DNA of 64,000 nt from Thalassovita sp. (lineage in GTDB: Bacteria; Pseudomonadota; Alphaproteobacteria; Rhodobacterales; Rhodobacteraceae), in contig JARGPB010000001.1 of NCBI GenBank assembly GCA_029212905.1, positions 233,856 through 297,855 on the forward strand, given 5' to 3'. Shown piece after piece: positions 42,804 to 51,667 of the stretch. The notes below the pieces were generated by a model. That model was not told where the DNA came from and did not search any database. It saw only the letters and a program-made list of their open reading frames with translations. Position 1 is the first letter of the stretch. The number at the start of each line of letters is the position of its first letter. The position numbers and the translations under genes are program-made.

Positions 42804-44768
42804 TTAACCCTTGTTCTGACGGTTTTCGATCAGCTCGTCCACGACCGACGGATCAGCCAGGGTCGATGTATCGCCCAAGCTACCGAAGTCGTTCTCGGCA
42901 ATCTTGCGCAGGATACGGCGCATGATTTTTCCCGAACGGGTTTTCGGCAGGCCCGGCGACCATTGGATGACATCCGGGCTGGCAATCGGGCCAATCTCGG
43001 TGCGGACCCAGGTGCGCAGCTCTTTGTACAGCGCCTCGGTCGGCTCAACATCATTCATCAGAGTGACGTAGCAATAGATGCCCTGCCCTTTGATGTCGTG
43101 CGGATAGCCAACAACAGCAGCCTCGGCCACGGCAGCATGAGCCACCAGCGCGCTTTCGACTTCGGCGGTGCCCATCCGGTGGCCGGACACGTTGATCACG
43201 TCATCAACACGACCAGTGATCCAGAAATCACCATCTTCGTCGCGCTTACAGCCGTCGCCCGCAAAGTAGTAGCCTTTGTAATCCGAGAAGTAGGTCTTCT
43301 CGAACCGCTCGTGATCGCCCCAAACGGTGCGCATCTGCGAGGGCCAGCTGTCGGCCATGCACAGCACGCCTTCGGTCGGGTAGGTATCGATTTCTTCGCC
43401 CGAATGCGGGTCCAGAACGACGGGCTTAACACCAAAGAAGGGCTTCATCGCCGAGCCGGGCTTCAACGCGTGGGCGCCGGGCAGCGGTGTCAGCAGGTGA
43501 CCGCCGGTTTCAGTCTGCCACCAGGTGTCAACGATCGGGCATTTGCCCTTGCCGATGACGTCATTGTACCAGTTCCAGGCTTCGGGGTTGATCGGTTCGC
43601 CCACGGTCCCCAGAACTTTCAGGCTGCTCAGGTCGCATTTCTCAACAAACTCGTTGCCCTGCCCCATCAATGCGCGCAGCGCGGTCGGTGCGGTGTAGAA
43701 CTGGTTGACCTTGTGCTTTTCGCACACCTGCCAGAAGCGCGAGGCATCCGGGTAGGTCGGCACACCTTCGAACATCACGGTCGTGGCGCCATTGGCCAGC
43801 GGACCATAGACGATATAGCTGTGGCCAGTGACCCAACCCACGTCAGCGGTACACCAGTAGACGTCGCCTTCGTGATAATCAAAGACATATTCGTGCGTGA
43901 TCGCCGCATACAGCAGATAGCCGCCGGTGCAGTGAACGACACCCTTCGGCTGACCGGTCGAACCCGAGGTATACAGGATGAACAGCGGATCTTCGGCGTT
44001 CATCTCGGCGGGTTTCGAGTATTCGTCGGCTTCCAGTGCCAGCTCGTTATAATCGAAGTCACGACCGTCGACCCAAGTGGTCTGACCGCCAGTGCGTTTC
44101 ACGACCAGACATTTCACGGTATCCTTGCAGTGCAGCAGGGCCGCGTCGGCATTGGATTTCAACGGAGTCTTACGGCCGCCGCGCGGGGCATAGTCGGCGG
44201 TGATCACAACCTTGGCGTCGGACCCGTTGATCCGCGCGGACAGAGCATCGGGCGAGAAACCGGCGAACACGATCGAGTGGATCGCGCCGATACGGGCACA
44301 GGCCAACATCGCATAGGCGGCTTCAGGGATCATCGGGAGATACAGAACGACCCGGTCGCCTTTGCGCACGCCCAGATCCTCGAGGATGTTGGCCATTTTG
44401 CAAACGCTGGCGTGCAGCTGCTTATAGGTGATGTGCTGGGCTTCTTCTTCGGGATCATCGGGTTCAAAGATGATCGCGGTCTGATCGCCACGAGTGGCCA
44501 GATGGCGGTCGATACAGTTGGCGGCAACGTTCAGCGTGCCGTCTTCGAACCATTTGATGTTGATATTGCCTGGCTCAAAGCTGGTATTCTTGACCTTGGT
44601 ATAAGGCTTGATCCAATCCAGACGCTTGCCGTGCTCACCCCAGAAAGCTTCGGGGTCGTTGATCGACGCCGCGTACATTTCTTCATATTTGGCAGCATCA
44701 ATATGCGCATTCGAGGCAAATTCAGCCGATACGGGGTAAGTCGGTTCGGACGTAGTTTCAGCAGTCAC
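42804..44768 (-). CDS. acs: acetyl-CoA synthetase (AMP-forming)
   Basis: Makes acetyl-CoA from acetate, ATP and CoA. ANL-family motifs are ILYTSGSTGQPKGVVH (phosphate loop), TWWQTETGG, YFAGDGCKRDEDGDFW and the acetylation-regulated lysine in PKTRSGKIMRRILRK. I choose the GTG at 44768 because GGGAGG lies nine bases upstream and the resulting 654 residues match the family; an ATG at 44822 would add 18 residues. Transcription likely continues into adk. Two TTTGTAAA words lie upstream. Confidence 0.95.
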   Translation of the reverse strand: MTAETTSEPTYPVSAEFASNAHIDAAKYEEMYAASINDPEAFWGEHGKRLDWIKPYTKVKNTSFEPGNINIKWFEDGTLNVAANCIDRHLATRGDQTAIIFEPDDPEEEAQHITYKQLHASVCKMANILEDLGVRKGDRVVLYLPMIPEAAYAMLACARIGAIHSIVFAGFSPDALSARINGSDAKVVITADYAPRGGRKTPLKSNADAALLHCKDTVKCLVVKRTGGQTTWVDGRDFDYNELALEADEYSKPAEMNAEDPLFILYTSGSTGQPKGVVHCTGGYLLYAAITHEYVFDYHEGDVYWCTADVGWVTGHSYIVYGPLANGATTVMFEGVPTYPDASRFWQVCEKHKVNQFYTAPTALRALMGQGNEFVEKCDLSSLKVLGTVGEPINPEAWNWYNDVIGKGKCPIVDTWWQTETGGHLLTPLPGAHALKPGSAMKPFFGVKPVVLDPHSGEEIDTYPTEGVLCMADSWPSQMRTVWGDHERFEKTYFSDYKGYYFAGDGCKRDEDGDFWITGRVDDVINVSGHRMGTAEVESALVAHAAVAEAAVVGYPHDIKGQGIYCYVTLMNDVEPTEALYKELRTWVRTEIGPIASPDVIQWSPGLPKTRSGKIMRRILRKIAENDFGSLGDTSTLADPSVVDELIENRQNKG

Positions 44769-44903
44769 GACAAGGTTCCTCCCTTGGGTCTTTGAAAACG
44801 GGACCGGCACGAATGCCGGCAAAAATTGAAATTATCCGCGCTCCGTCACGATCATAGTGAATAATGAAAACAAAGAAATAAGTATGCGGAAAAACAGCAT
44901 TTA

Positions 44904-44942
44904 TTTGTAAAATCTTGTCAGCTTTTTGTGGTTTTTTGTAAA
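44904..44942. promoter_or_regulatory. paired TTTGTAAA boxes upstream of acs
   Basis: TTTGTAAA occurs at 44904-44911 and 44935-44942, 31 bases apart (three helical turns), in an AT-rich stretch 136-174 bases before the acs start. The symmetric form TTTGYAAA resembles operators of short-chain fatty-acid regulators of the RamB/ScfR type; the regulator is not identified here. Confidence 0.35.
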
Positions 44943-45139
44943 TTTAAGATCATGACGCCACGTAACCGATTTGAAAACAACACTAAAATGTGAAAACGGT
45001 TGAAAAGCCAGATCGCGGAAATCCAGGAAAAATTACATACTAAACCGAAGGGTATTGAACCAAGGTCTTGCGCGACAGATTGGCGCGGTATGCCGTTGCA
45101 TACCAAATCCCATACCCCCTTCGAGTGCAGCGAGTCGCC
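44943..45139. other. intergenic region between glycosyltransferase and acs
   Basis: About 200 bases of AT-rich DNA with no gene seen. GGGTATTGAACC and a small GCGGTATGCCGTTGCATACC hairpin (45089-45108) are present. The part next to acs probably contains the acs promoter. Confidence 0.4.
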
Positions 45140-46033
45140 TCAGAGCAACCCGCGCAAGGCAGGAGGAATCAACACGCGGCGCGGATCTTTGGCCATGACT
45201 GCATGATCGACCACGGTTTTCTTGCCGTCGTTTTTGATCGCCCCATTCAGAATCCGGGCGCATTCATCAAAACCGTCCGCGACCTCAACGTCTGAAGCCT
45301 TGGCGAAATGCGCGAACTCTTTCTCGCGGATCATCGCCGGATCGGACCAGTTGATCCAAAACCGTTTACCAACATTCGCCGGATCATCCGAGCTGTCGTT
45401 ATGGGCCTTGGATTGGGCGACGATCTCTTTTCGCTCGGCCATACGGTCGGCGTAATCTGGGGTGACATAGTGAAGGTGGAACAGCAAAATCTCGGGGTCG
45501 ATTGTGAATTGACCCCGCACCAGACCATGTCCGCCGATTGTGTACACAACCCGCGACCGGACCACACAGGGCTTGGTGTATTTCGCGCTAAGGATCGCCT
45601 GAGGATGCGCGACCAGCACCTCCCCGCCGTTCAGATCGAGAACGCCATCGCTGGGGATCAGGTTCAGCCCGACCGGAGACAACGCAACGGTTTGTGCGGC
45701 GCTGTCGGCCAGATGGTCCTGCAACGACGCCTTGGGGCCGACATAGGCGATCAGCTCGTCCACATCGGTGCAAATCACCCGATCATAAAAGGACAGCAGC
45801 CCGTTCGTAATCCCGCCCAGCAAATCCCAGCGACGTCGATCCAGATCAATTGTCAGCTCTGCGCGGGGGATGTTGATCACATTGCAGCCCGCCGCGATCT
45901 GATCGATCTTTGGGTCTCCGCCGTGGTTCAGAACATAGAGGCTCTTCTTGTCGACATATTGCGCATTATGGCTGACCCATTTTTCCAGCAGCCAGTAGTC
46001 GCGCCAAACCATCGTGACAAACGCCAATTTCAT
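45140..46033 (-). CDS. glycosyltransferase family 2-like protein
   Basis: A 297-residue protein of the group annotated 'glycosyltransferase family 2' (Glyco_tranf_2_4 type). It starts MKLAFVTMVWRDYWLLEKWV, typical of this group, and has the metal-binding acidic motif in RVICTDVDELIAYVG near residue 92. HYVTPDYADRMAERKE lies in the acceptor region. Substrate unknown; it may modify a surface polysaccharide. It stands alone, divergent from the enoyl-CoA hydratase gene. Confidence 0.78.
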   Translation of the reverse strand: MKLAFVTMVWRDYWLLEKWVSHNAQYVDKKSLYVLNHGGDPKIDQIAAGCNVINIPRAELTIDLDRRRWDLLGGITNGLLSFYDRVICTDVDELIAYVGPKASLQDHLADSAAQTVALSPVGLNLIPSDGVLDLNGGEVLVAHPQAILSAKYTKPCVVRSRVVYTIGGHGLVRGQFTIDPEILLFHLHYVTPDYADRMAERKEIVAQSKAHNDSSDDPANVGKRFWINWSDPAMIREKEFAHFAKASDVEVADGFDECARILNGAIKNDGKKTVVDHAVMAKDPRRVLIPPALRGLL

Positions 46034-46171
46034 ACCAGATACCCTTCTGCCCTGCCCTGCAATACCACAGCCCTACACGCGCGCCTAGACGATGCAAGCG
46101 GCTGCCCTTGCAACATGCGCGAACTTCGTAAAGATACTACGGATGCGAATAGTCCGTGGGAGGAAAACGCC

Positions 46172-46981
46172 ATGACATTACCCGCCAAACCGACCGAGCC
46201 CACCGCGGATGATCCGCTTTGCGTGGCGCAGCGCCATGGCGCGACTTGCCTGCTTTGGCTGAACTTGCCGGCCAAGCGCAATGCCCTGTCCCCAGCGCTG
46301 CGCGAGGCGCTGCATCAGGAATTGCTAACGGCACTTGCGGACGACGACATCCGCGCCATCGTGATCGCCGGGGTGCAAGGATGCTTCAGCGCCGGTGGCG
46401 ACATCTCGACAATGAAGGGCATTACTTCGGTTGCTGGGCGGGAGCGTATGCAACGGGCCGGCGCCTTGATGCAGACGATACTGGATTGCCCCAAACCGAT
46501 CGTCGCAGCGGTCGAAGGCTGGTCCGTTGGTGCAGGCCTGTCGCTAAGCGCGGCCTGCGACATCACCATCAGCGGCGCAGGGGCGCGGTACTCTCTTCCT
46601 TTCGGCAAGCTGGGACTGATCCCGGATCTGGCGTCACTCTATACCCTGCCTGCAAGGATTGGCATGGGACGCACGAAATGGCTGGCCTATACCCGTCGGG
46701 TGATCGACGCCCCAAAAGCCCTGGACTGGGGGCTTGTTGAGGATGTGGTCGAAACCGGAACCGCCGTTCAGCATGCGCTCGGCCTGGCCCAGGAAATCGC
46801 ACAAGGGGCCCCGTTGACCAACGCCTATACGAAACAGATGCTTGCACGGTTGCCCCTGCCCCTGCCCGAATTCCTGGCGGCCGAGCGTGACACGCAGGCT
46901 ATCCTCTATACATCCGAGGATTTTGCCGAAGGCTATGCCGCATTTTTCGACAAACGCCCGCCAGAATTCACAGGAAAATAA
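46172..46981 (+). CDS. enoyl-CoA hydratase/isomerase family protein
   Basis: A 269-residue crotonase-fold protein. The oxyanion-hole segments are GVQGCFSAGGDISTMKG near residue 68 and VAAVEGWSVGAGLSLSAACDI near residue 110, followed by FGKLGLIPDLASLYTLPARIG. The glutamates of classical hydratases are not clearly in place in the second motif, so the reaction is uncertain. The start at 46172 has GGGAGG eight bases upstream; the longer open frame before it is antisense to the glycosyltransferase gene. Confidence 0.88.
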   Translation: MTLPAKPTEPTADDPLCVAQRHGATCLLWLNLPAKRNALSPALREALHQELLTALADDDIRAIVIAGVQGCFSAGGDISTMKGITSVAGRERMQRAGALMQTILDCPKPIVAAVEGWSVGAGLSLSAACDITISGAGARYSLPFGKLGLIPDLASLYTLPARIGMGRTKWLAYTRRVIDAPKALDWGLVEDVVETGTAVQHALGLAQEIAQGAPLTNAYTKQMLARLPLPLPEFLAAERDTQAILYTSEDFAEGYAAFFDKRPPEFTGK

Positions 46982-46990
46982 GGCCCAAGC

Positions 46991-47431
46991 TTAGCTTGCA
47001 ACCAGTTTGGCGACATGGCGGGTTGCAAGCGTGTAGCCATCAACCCCAAATCCAGCCATCACCGCGTCGGCCCGCTGGCTGACATAGGAATGATGCCGGA
47101 AGGCTTCGCGTTTGTGCACCTGACTGATGTGGACCTCGACCACCGGGCCCTCAAAGGTGTTCAGCGCATCCAAAATTGCCACTGACGTATGGGTAAACGC
47201 CGCCGGATTGATAACGATCCCTACTGCAAGCTCTCGGGCCTCGTGAATCCAGTCGATCAACTGGCCTTCCCAATTGGATTGCAACAGACGCGTCTTCAGC
47301 CCGAATTCCTGCGCAACACCAGCGCAGCGATGCTCAACATCCTCAAGCGTGTCATGCCCGTAGATTTCAGGCTCGCGCTTGCCCAACAGGTTCAGATTGG
47401 GGCCGTTCAGGATATAGATTGTCTTGCTCAT
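46991..47431 (-). CDS. aroQ: type II 3-dehydroquinate dehydratase
   Basis: Third shikimate-pathway enzyme. The 146-residue protein has ILNGPNLNLLGKREPEIYG at the start (active-site loop with tyrosine and arginine), then QSNWEGQLIDWIHEA, INPAAFTHTSVAI and VEVHISQVHKREAFRH. All are diagnostic of the dodecameric type II form. It converges on the enoyl-CoA hydratase gene and lies 94 bases downstream of luxI. Confidence 0.96.
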   Translation of the reverse strand: MSKTIYILNGPNLNLLGKREPEIYGHDTLEDVEHRCAGVAQEFGLKTRLLQSNWEGQLIDWIHEARELAVGIVINPAAFTHTSVAILDALNTFEGPVVEVHISQVHKREAFRHHSYVSQRADAVMAGFGVDGYTLATRHVAKLVAS

Positions 47432-47525
47432 ACGCGCCTCGGGTCAGTGGAAAGGGTGACGTACCCTTCCCACGTTTATGGGCCTTTCGGCGCGATGTGT
47501 TAAGCCCCAAGTTCAAGGGCTTGCC

Positions 47526-48275
47526 TCAATTCGAGAATTTCAGCGCGTTGAACAGGGCTGCCTGACTGCTGACACCATCAATCGAGAACTTCCGCCCGAC
47601 TGGCACCGCGTCCAAGTCCATCCGGCGCAGCCAGCGTGACCAGACCTGAGGCACGATCCCGATAACATGGCTACCGCCCATTTCGCGCGTGCAAGCCACC
47701 ATCTGTCCCATGATCACATTCTGAACCTGCATCCGGCGCGACGCGGGGACATCCTCGGCAATAAACAGACGCGAGGCTTCGATAATCCGCCGCTCGACCG
47801 GCGCGTCGATAAACAACACGTCCTGCGGGATACTGTCCAACAGCCCGCGCTGCGCATCGCGCAACATGTAACTGTAGATCCCGCATTGTGCCATCGTGGG
47901 AATCAACCGGAACCCGCCCAGAACCTCGCCATACTCATGCACAGCGACCCAACGACATTGCGGAGTGTCGTACTGGTCGAATTCCATCCCTTCGGTGTTG
48001 GGAAGATCCCAATGCAGCCGGTCAATAAAGGTACGCTTGCGCGCCCTAAGGAAATTAACCAACAAATCACCGTATAACCCGACGTTGCCAAATGACATCA
48101 TCGTGGATTTGACGTGCCCCACAGGCGCAAGCGCTGGACGCTTGGCTGACTTGGGGGAGGCGGAAACATTCCGCCGTGCCTGAAGTGGAGCAACTGGCTC
48201 CAACTCAGGAAAAACCTTTAACGATCTCGAGTAACGCTCTGCGACTACTGAATTTGTCATGTCCTGCCCGACCAT
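47526..48275 (-). CDS. acyl-homoserine-lactone synthase (LuxI family)
   Basis: A 249-residue autoinducer synthase. The core motifs are there: RARKRTFIDRLHWDLP near residue 80, GMEFDQYDTPQCRWVAVHE and GGFRLIPT, then IIEASRLFIAED (the R...E..R set that binds SAM). A 50-residue basic N-terminal extension precedes the core. The start at 48275 has AGGA six bases upstream. No luxR gene lies beside it; instead two histidine kinases and a receiver follow on the other strand. The acyl chain cannot be deduced. Confidence 0.9.
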   Translation of the reverse strand: MVGQDMTNSVVAERYSRSLKVFPELEPVAPLQARRNVSASPKSAKRPALAPVGHVKSTMMSFGNVGLYGDLLVNFLRARKRTFIDRLHWDLPNTEGMEFDQYDTPQCRWVAVHEYGEVLGGFRLIPTMAQCGIYSYMLRDAQRGLLDSIPQDVLFIDAPVERRIIEASRLFIAEDVPASRRMQVQNVIMGQMVACTREMGGSHVIGIVPQVWSRWLRRMDLDAVPVGRKFSIDGVSSQAALFNALKFSN

Positions 48276-48619
48276 GTTTTTCCTACAAGTTTAGGCAAGT
48301 GCAATCGCACGTCACCCAAAATTTTGTCCGTTTTCAACAAAAAAACGCCACAATGATGTATGGGCAACACATGTCGTCACGTTAAGATTGTGGTCCACGG
48401 CCCCAATAGGCCGGAATCCTGGCAAAATGCCTTCAAATTATACACGCGAAGCCCCCTTCGACTACCCATAGGAGTATCACATGGCCTGCCAGCAGCCAAT
48501 AGTGGCATTCGAATAAAAATCTCCTGATTGGTAAAAAAACATCTAGCGCCGAATTTTCGCCAATATCATTAATTAGAAGTGAATGACGACAATCAGGAAA
48601 CGATACGGCTGAAAACAGC
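48276..48619. other. luxI/kinase divergent intergenic region
   Basis: 344 bases containing both upstream regions. I see no clear 20-bp lux box. An 11-codon frame with a good ribosome site lies at 48481-48516. AT-rich stretches (AAATTATACACG near 48436, AATATCATTAATTAG near 48562) are probable promoter parts. Confidence 0.4.
48481..48516 (+). CDS. possible 11-residue leader peptide
   Basis: ATG at 48481 encodes MACQQPIVAFE followed by TAA. GGAG at 48471-48474 is six bases before the ATG. It lies 104 bases upstream of the membrane kinase gene and could be a regulatory upstream frame. With only 11 codons chance is a serious alternative. Confidence 0.2.
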   Translation: MACQQPIVAFE

Positions 48620-49999
48620 ATGACGCTTCGAGTAATCCTCAGAAAGTTTCGGAAAGACTGGCTTCGGGCTGACCGCCTAGAACGCCAGCTGAAGGACTAT
48701 GTGGACGCAACCACAGGACTGCTCTGGCAGCGACAGGCGATTTTTTTCTCGGCCACGTTGCTGACAGCGTTTTACTTTGACCCCAAAATTGCCTTCTTGA
48801 CCTACTCGGGAGTTCTGTTTTCCGAGGTGCTGGATCTGTTCGCTGCCCGGCGCATTCGTGCCTGGGATGGCAAAAACCAGGCCGAGGGCATACGGAACCT
48901 TGCCCGCATTCTGTTCAACACGCTCTTCAGCTCTTTGGCGATCTGTCTGTTTATTATCATGGTTGCCGAACAGCAAAAGGACGGTGGGCACTTCACCCCC
49001 CTCTTCTTCTTGTTCGCCGCTGCCCTTTTTGCAGCCATGAACAACCATCAGATTCTGTTGGCGCTGTTTTTGCGGTTGGCCATCTATGGCGCAACCTTCG
49101 GCTATATCGCGCTGATGGATATCCTCCGGTATTATCCGCCGATTGAATCCCGGGCATGGCTCGAATTTTTCACGATCATTTTCGTGATGTATTTCATCAT
49201 TGATATCTCCATCCAGTTTCTGAAACTGTACCGTGCCGGCGTGCGGCAACTGGAAGAGCTGCGCCGCGAACACGAACGTACGCTGGCCGCGCTGACCGTA
49301 AAATCGCAGTTCCTATCAACCGTAAGCCACGAACTGCGCACGCCGCTCACCTCGATCAAGGCTTCGTTGGATCTGGTGAACAATGGCAAACTGGGTGACA
49401 TCCCCCCGACACTGGCGCCGGTGCTGGATATCGCCGGCAAGAACAGCGTTCGTCTGGCCAACCTGATCGACGATCTTCTGGATCTGCAAAAGTTCGAAGC
49501 CGGCGAAATGGTTTTCAAATTTGAACCCCTCAGCGTCAACGCGCTTCTGAACGAGGCAATTGATGCCAACTCTGGCTTTGCGCGCAACCTCGGCATCACT
49601 ATCTCCCCCCTCAACGAAAAAGAGGACTTCATCATCGAAGGCGACCGGTCGCGCCTGATGCAGGTTTTGGCCAACCTTCTGTCGAATGCCGCCAAATTCT
49701 CGAAAGAGGGCGGGCATGTCGATCTGCGCACTCACACCACTGGGGATAGGGTGACGATCTCGGTGATCGACTTTGGCGTGGGGATTCCTCCCAACAGCCA
49801 AGAGCGTGTCTTTGGTCAGTTCAGCCAGATCGACTCGTCTGATCAACGCAAAGTAGGCGGCACTGGGCTGGGCATGCATATCTCAAAACAGATCGTGGAC
49901 CGCCACAAAGGCCAGTTGGAGTACACCAGCATACAGGGAGAGGGCACAACCTTCTTCCTAACACTTAATAGTGCCCGGGACGACACAACGGACACGTAA
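48620..49999 (+). CDS. membrane sensor histidine kinase
   Basis: A 459-residue kinase with an N-terminal membrane domain of five or six spans (about residues 38-200, e.g. IFFSATLLTAFYF, LFSSLAICLFIIMVAE, FFTIIFVMYFIIDI). A coiled coil (VRQLEELRREHERTLAALTV) leads to HisKA with phospho-histidine in STVSHELRTPLTSIKASLDLV. The ATPase part has N box LANLLSNAAKF and G boxes DFGVGIP and GTGLGMHIS. There is no receiver. It is first of a rightward set with a PAS kinase and a receiver protein. Confidence 0.92.
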   Translation: MTLRVILRKFRKDWLRADRLERQLKDYVDATTGLLWQRQAIFFSATLLTAFYFDPKIAFLTYSGVLFSEVLDLFAARRIRAWDGKNQAEGIRNLARILFNTLFSSLAICLFIIMVAEQQKDGGHFTPLFFLFAAALFAAMNNHQILLALFLRLAIYGATFGYIALMDILRYYPPIESRAWLEFFTIIFVMYFIIDISIQFLKLYRAGVRQLEELRREHERTLAALTVKSQFLSTVSHELRTPLTSIKASLDLVNNGKLGDIPPTLAPVLDIAGKNSVRLANLIDDLLDLQKFEAGEMVFKFEPLSVNALLNEAIDANSGFARNLGITISPLNEKEDFIIEGDRSRLMQVLANLLSNAAKFSKEGGHVDLRTHTTGDRVTISVIDFGVGIPPNSQERVFGQFSQIDSSDQRKVGGTGLGMHISKQIVDRHKGQLEYTSIQGEGTTFFLTLNSARDDTTDT

Positions 50000-50106
50000 A
50001 CCTCAACACAGCGCCGAAAATATCAACGGTGGATACAGACCACTGAGAAGAAACCAAAACGGCCCAGAAACTGCCTTTTTCTTATGCCAGAATCGTAATC
50101 AGTAAA

Positions 50107-51201
50107 ATGGTAAACCCGATGATCACTTTTGTTCCAGCATCCGAGCCACATCTCCAGCTTTCCTCAATCCTGGAAGAGCTGCACGACGAAGTATACGTCT
50201 ATGACGCTGACACACTTAACCTGGTCTACGCGAACAAGACCGCGCGCATACGCTGCGACTGGGCAACATCAGAAGTCGTTAACAAGAATATCTGCGACAC
50301 CTCTGGTATGTTCGACACCGAAGGCTTTCATCGGCATGTCGAGCCCCTGCGTTCGGGAATGACCGATGCGGTGACGATCGAAACCATCCATGAAAAAGGC
50401 CTGGTCGAAATCACGACACGGATGGTTTCTTCGTTCGAGGGCAAAGCAGTCTTTGTGTCAGTGCTGCGCGATCGTGAACATCGCCGGAAACTGGAACAAG
50501 CCCGCGCGCAGGCCTTCTCGGAAATCGTTCATGATCTGCGTACGCCGCTGACCTCGATCATGGGCGCGCTGAAATTAATCGACTCGGGCACCATGGGGGA
50601 TTTGCCACCGCAAGCGCAAAACCTGCTGCAAATCATCAATCGCAACGCCGATAATCTATTAAATATTGTCGGTGATATTCTGGATTTGCAGAAATATACC
50701 ACCCATCGTTCGGACGCAGACGAAGAGCTGGAAGACCTTGAACTGGTCGCCCTGACCAAAGAGGCCGTCGCGGCTCATTTAGGGTATTGCGCGGTGCATA
50801 ACGTCAACATCAACCTGACCGCAACACCCGACCACGCCTGGATCAGGGGCATACCTCTTCGGTTGCATCAGATGCTTGCGAACCTTCTTTCCAACGCGAT
50901 CAAGAACTCTCCTAAGGACAGCACCGTCGGTGTCGAAATGCGCAGTAACGGCGACACGTGGCAAATCCGCATCAGCAATGCGGGCCCCGGCATACCTGAA
51001 CACCTGCGTGACCGGATATTCCAGAACTATGTTCAGCACAGCGGCTCGAAAGATTCGAAAGTAAAGGGCACCGGGCTGGGTTTGGCAATCTGTAAAAAAA
51101 TCATCAAAACTCACGCTGGTGAAATCGGATTTTCATGCGATACTGGCAAACGTACGGTATTTTTTGTTGATATTCCAAAGCTAGATACGCCCCCCAGCTA
51201 A
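50107..51201 (+). CDS. soluble PAS histidine kinase
   Basis: A 364-residue cytoplasmic kinase. A PAS domain at about residues 15-125 (LEELHDEVYVYDADTLNLVY) precedes HisKA, where the acceptor motif is EIVHDLRTPLTSIMGALKLI. An ATPase domain follows with MLANLLSNAIKN, NAGPGIPEH and GTGLGLAICKKI. The start may be the ATG at 50107 or 50119. It follows the membrane kinase by 107 bases and precedes the receiver gene; the two kinases share the unusual LTSIM/LTSIK pattern and probably arose from one ancestor. Confidence 0.9.
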   Translation: MVNPMITFVPASEPHLQLSSILEELHDEVYVYDADTLNLVYANKTARIRCDWATSEVVNKNICDTSGMFDTEGFHRHVEPLRSGMTDAVTIETIHEKGLVEITTRMVSSFEGKAVFVSVLRDREHRRKLEQARAQAFSEIVHDLRTPLTSIMGALKLIDSGTMGDLPPQAQNLLQIINRNADNLLNIVGDILDLQKYTTHRSDADEELEDLELVALTKEAVAAHLGYCAVHNVNINLTATPDHAWIRGIPLRLHQMLANLLSNAIKNSPKDSTVGVEMRSNGDTWQIRISNAGPGIPEHLRDRIFQNYVQHSGSKDSKVKGTGLGLAICKKIIKTHAGEIGFSCDTGKRTVFFVDIPKLDTPPS

Positions 51202-51277
51202 ACCTAGTAAAACAATCTCCTTCGCCGGTGTAAACGCACGGTGACACATAACAAAACGACAGGGAAAGCGCCTGCAG

Positions 51278-51667
51278 ATGGAAGACCTCAGACGAATCCT
51301 GCATGTTGATGATGATGAAGACATCCGCGTCATTGTAAAAATGGCGCTGGAATTGGTTGGCCAATTCGAAGTGGCTCAGTTCTCCTCGGGGGCGGATGCC
51401 TTGGCCGGGGTTGGGGATTTCGATCCGCAGATGTTCCTGCTGGACGTAATGATGCCAGACATGACCGGCGAAGAAACCTGGCACAACCTACGCAAGATCC
51501 CCGGACTGGAAAATGTTCCCACCGTCTTTCTTACCGCAAAGGCCGAGCAATCTTTTGCCGAACGCCTGCTGGAGCAAGGATGCCTGGCGGTGATCACCAA
51601 GCCTTTTGATCCGATTGATCTGTGCACAAAGCTTAGCGCCCACTGGGCCGAACATCAGGGCGGCTAG
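51278..51667 (+). CDS. single-domain response regulator
   Basis: A 129-residue receiver without an output domain. The acidic pair is HVDDDEDIRVIV, the acceptor MFLLDVMMPDMTGEE near residue 52, and the switch lysine in LAVITKPFDP. It probably acts as a phosphate shuttle or sink, or by protein binding, for the two kinases upstream. The stop overlaps the converging pxpA stop by four bases. Confidence 0.9.
   Translation: MEDLRRILHVDDDEDIRVIVKMALELVGQFEVAQFSSGADALAGVGDFDPQMFLLDVMMPDMTGEETWHNLRKIPGLENVPTVFLTAKAEQSFAERLLEQGCLAVITKPFDPIDLCTKLSAHWAEHQGG

Noticed and set aside
42699..44795. Long rightward frame opposite acs
   Set aside because: Shadow of the acs codon pattern; acs itself is unambiguous.
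48276..48619. lux box upstream of luxI
   Set aside because: I looked for a 20-bp palindrome of the CTG-N10-CAG type near the luxI start and found none convincing.
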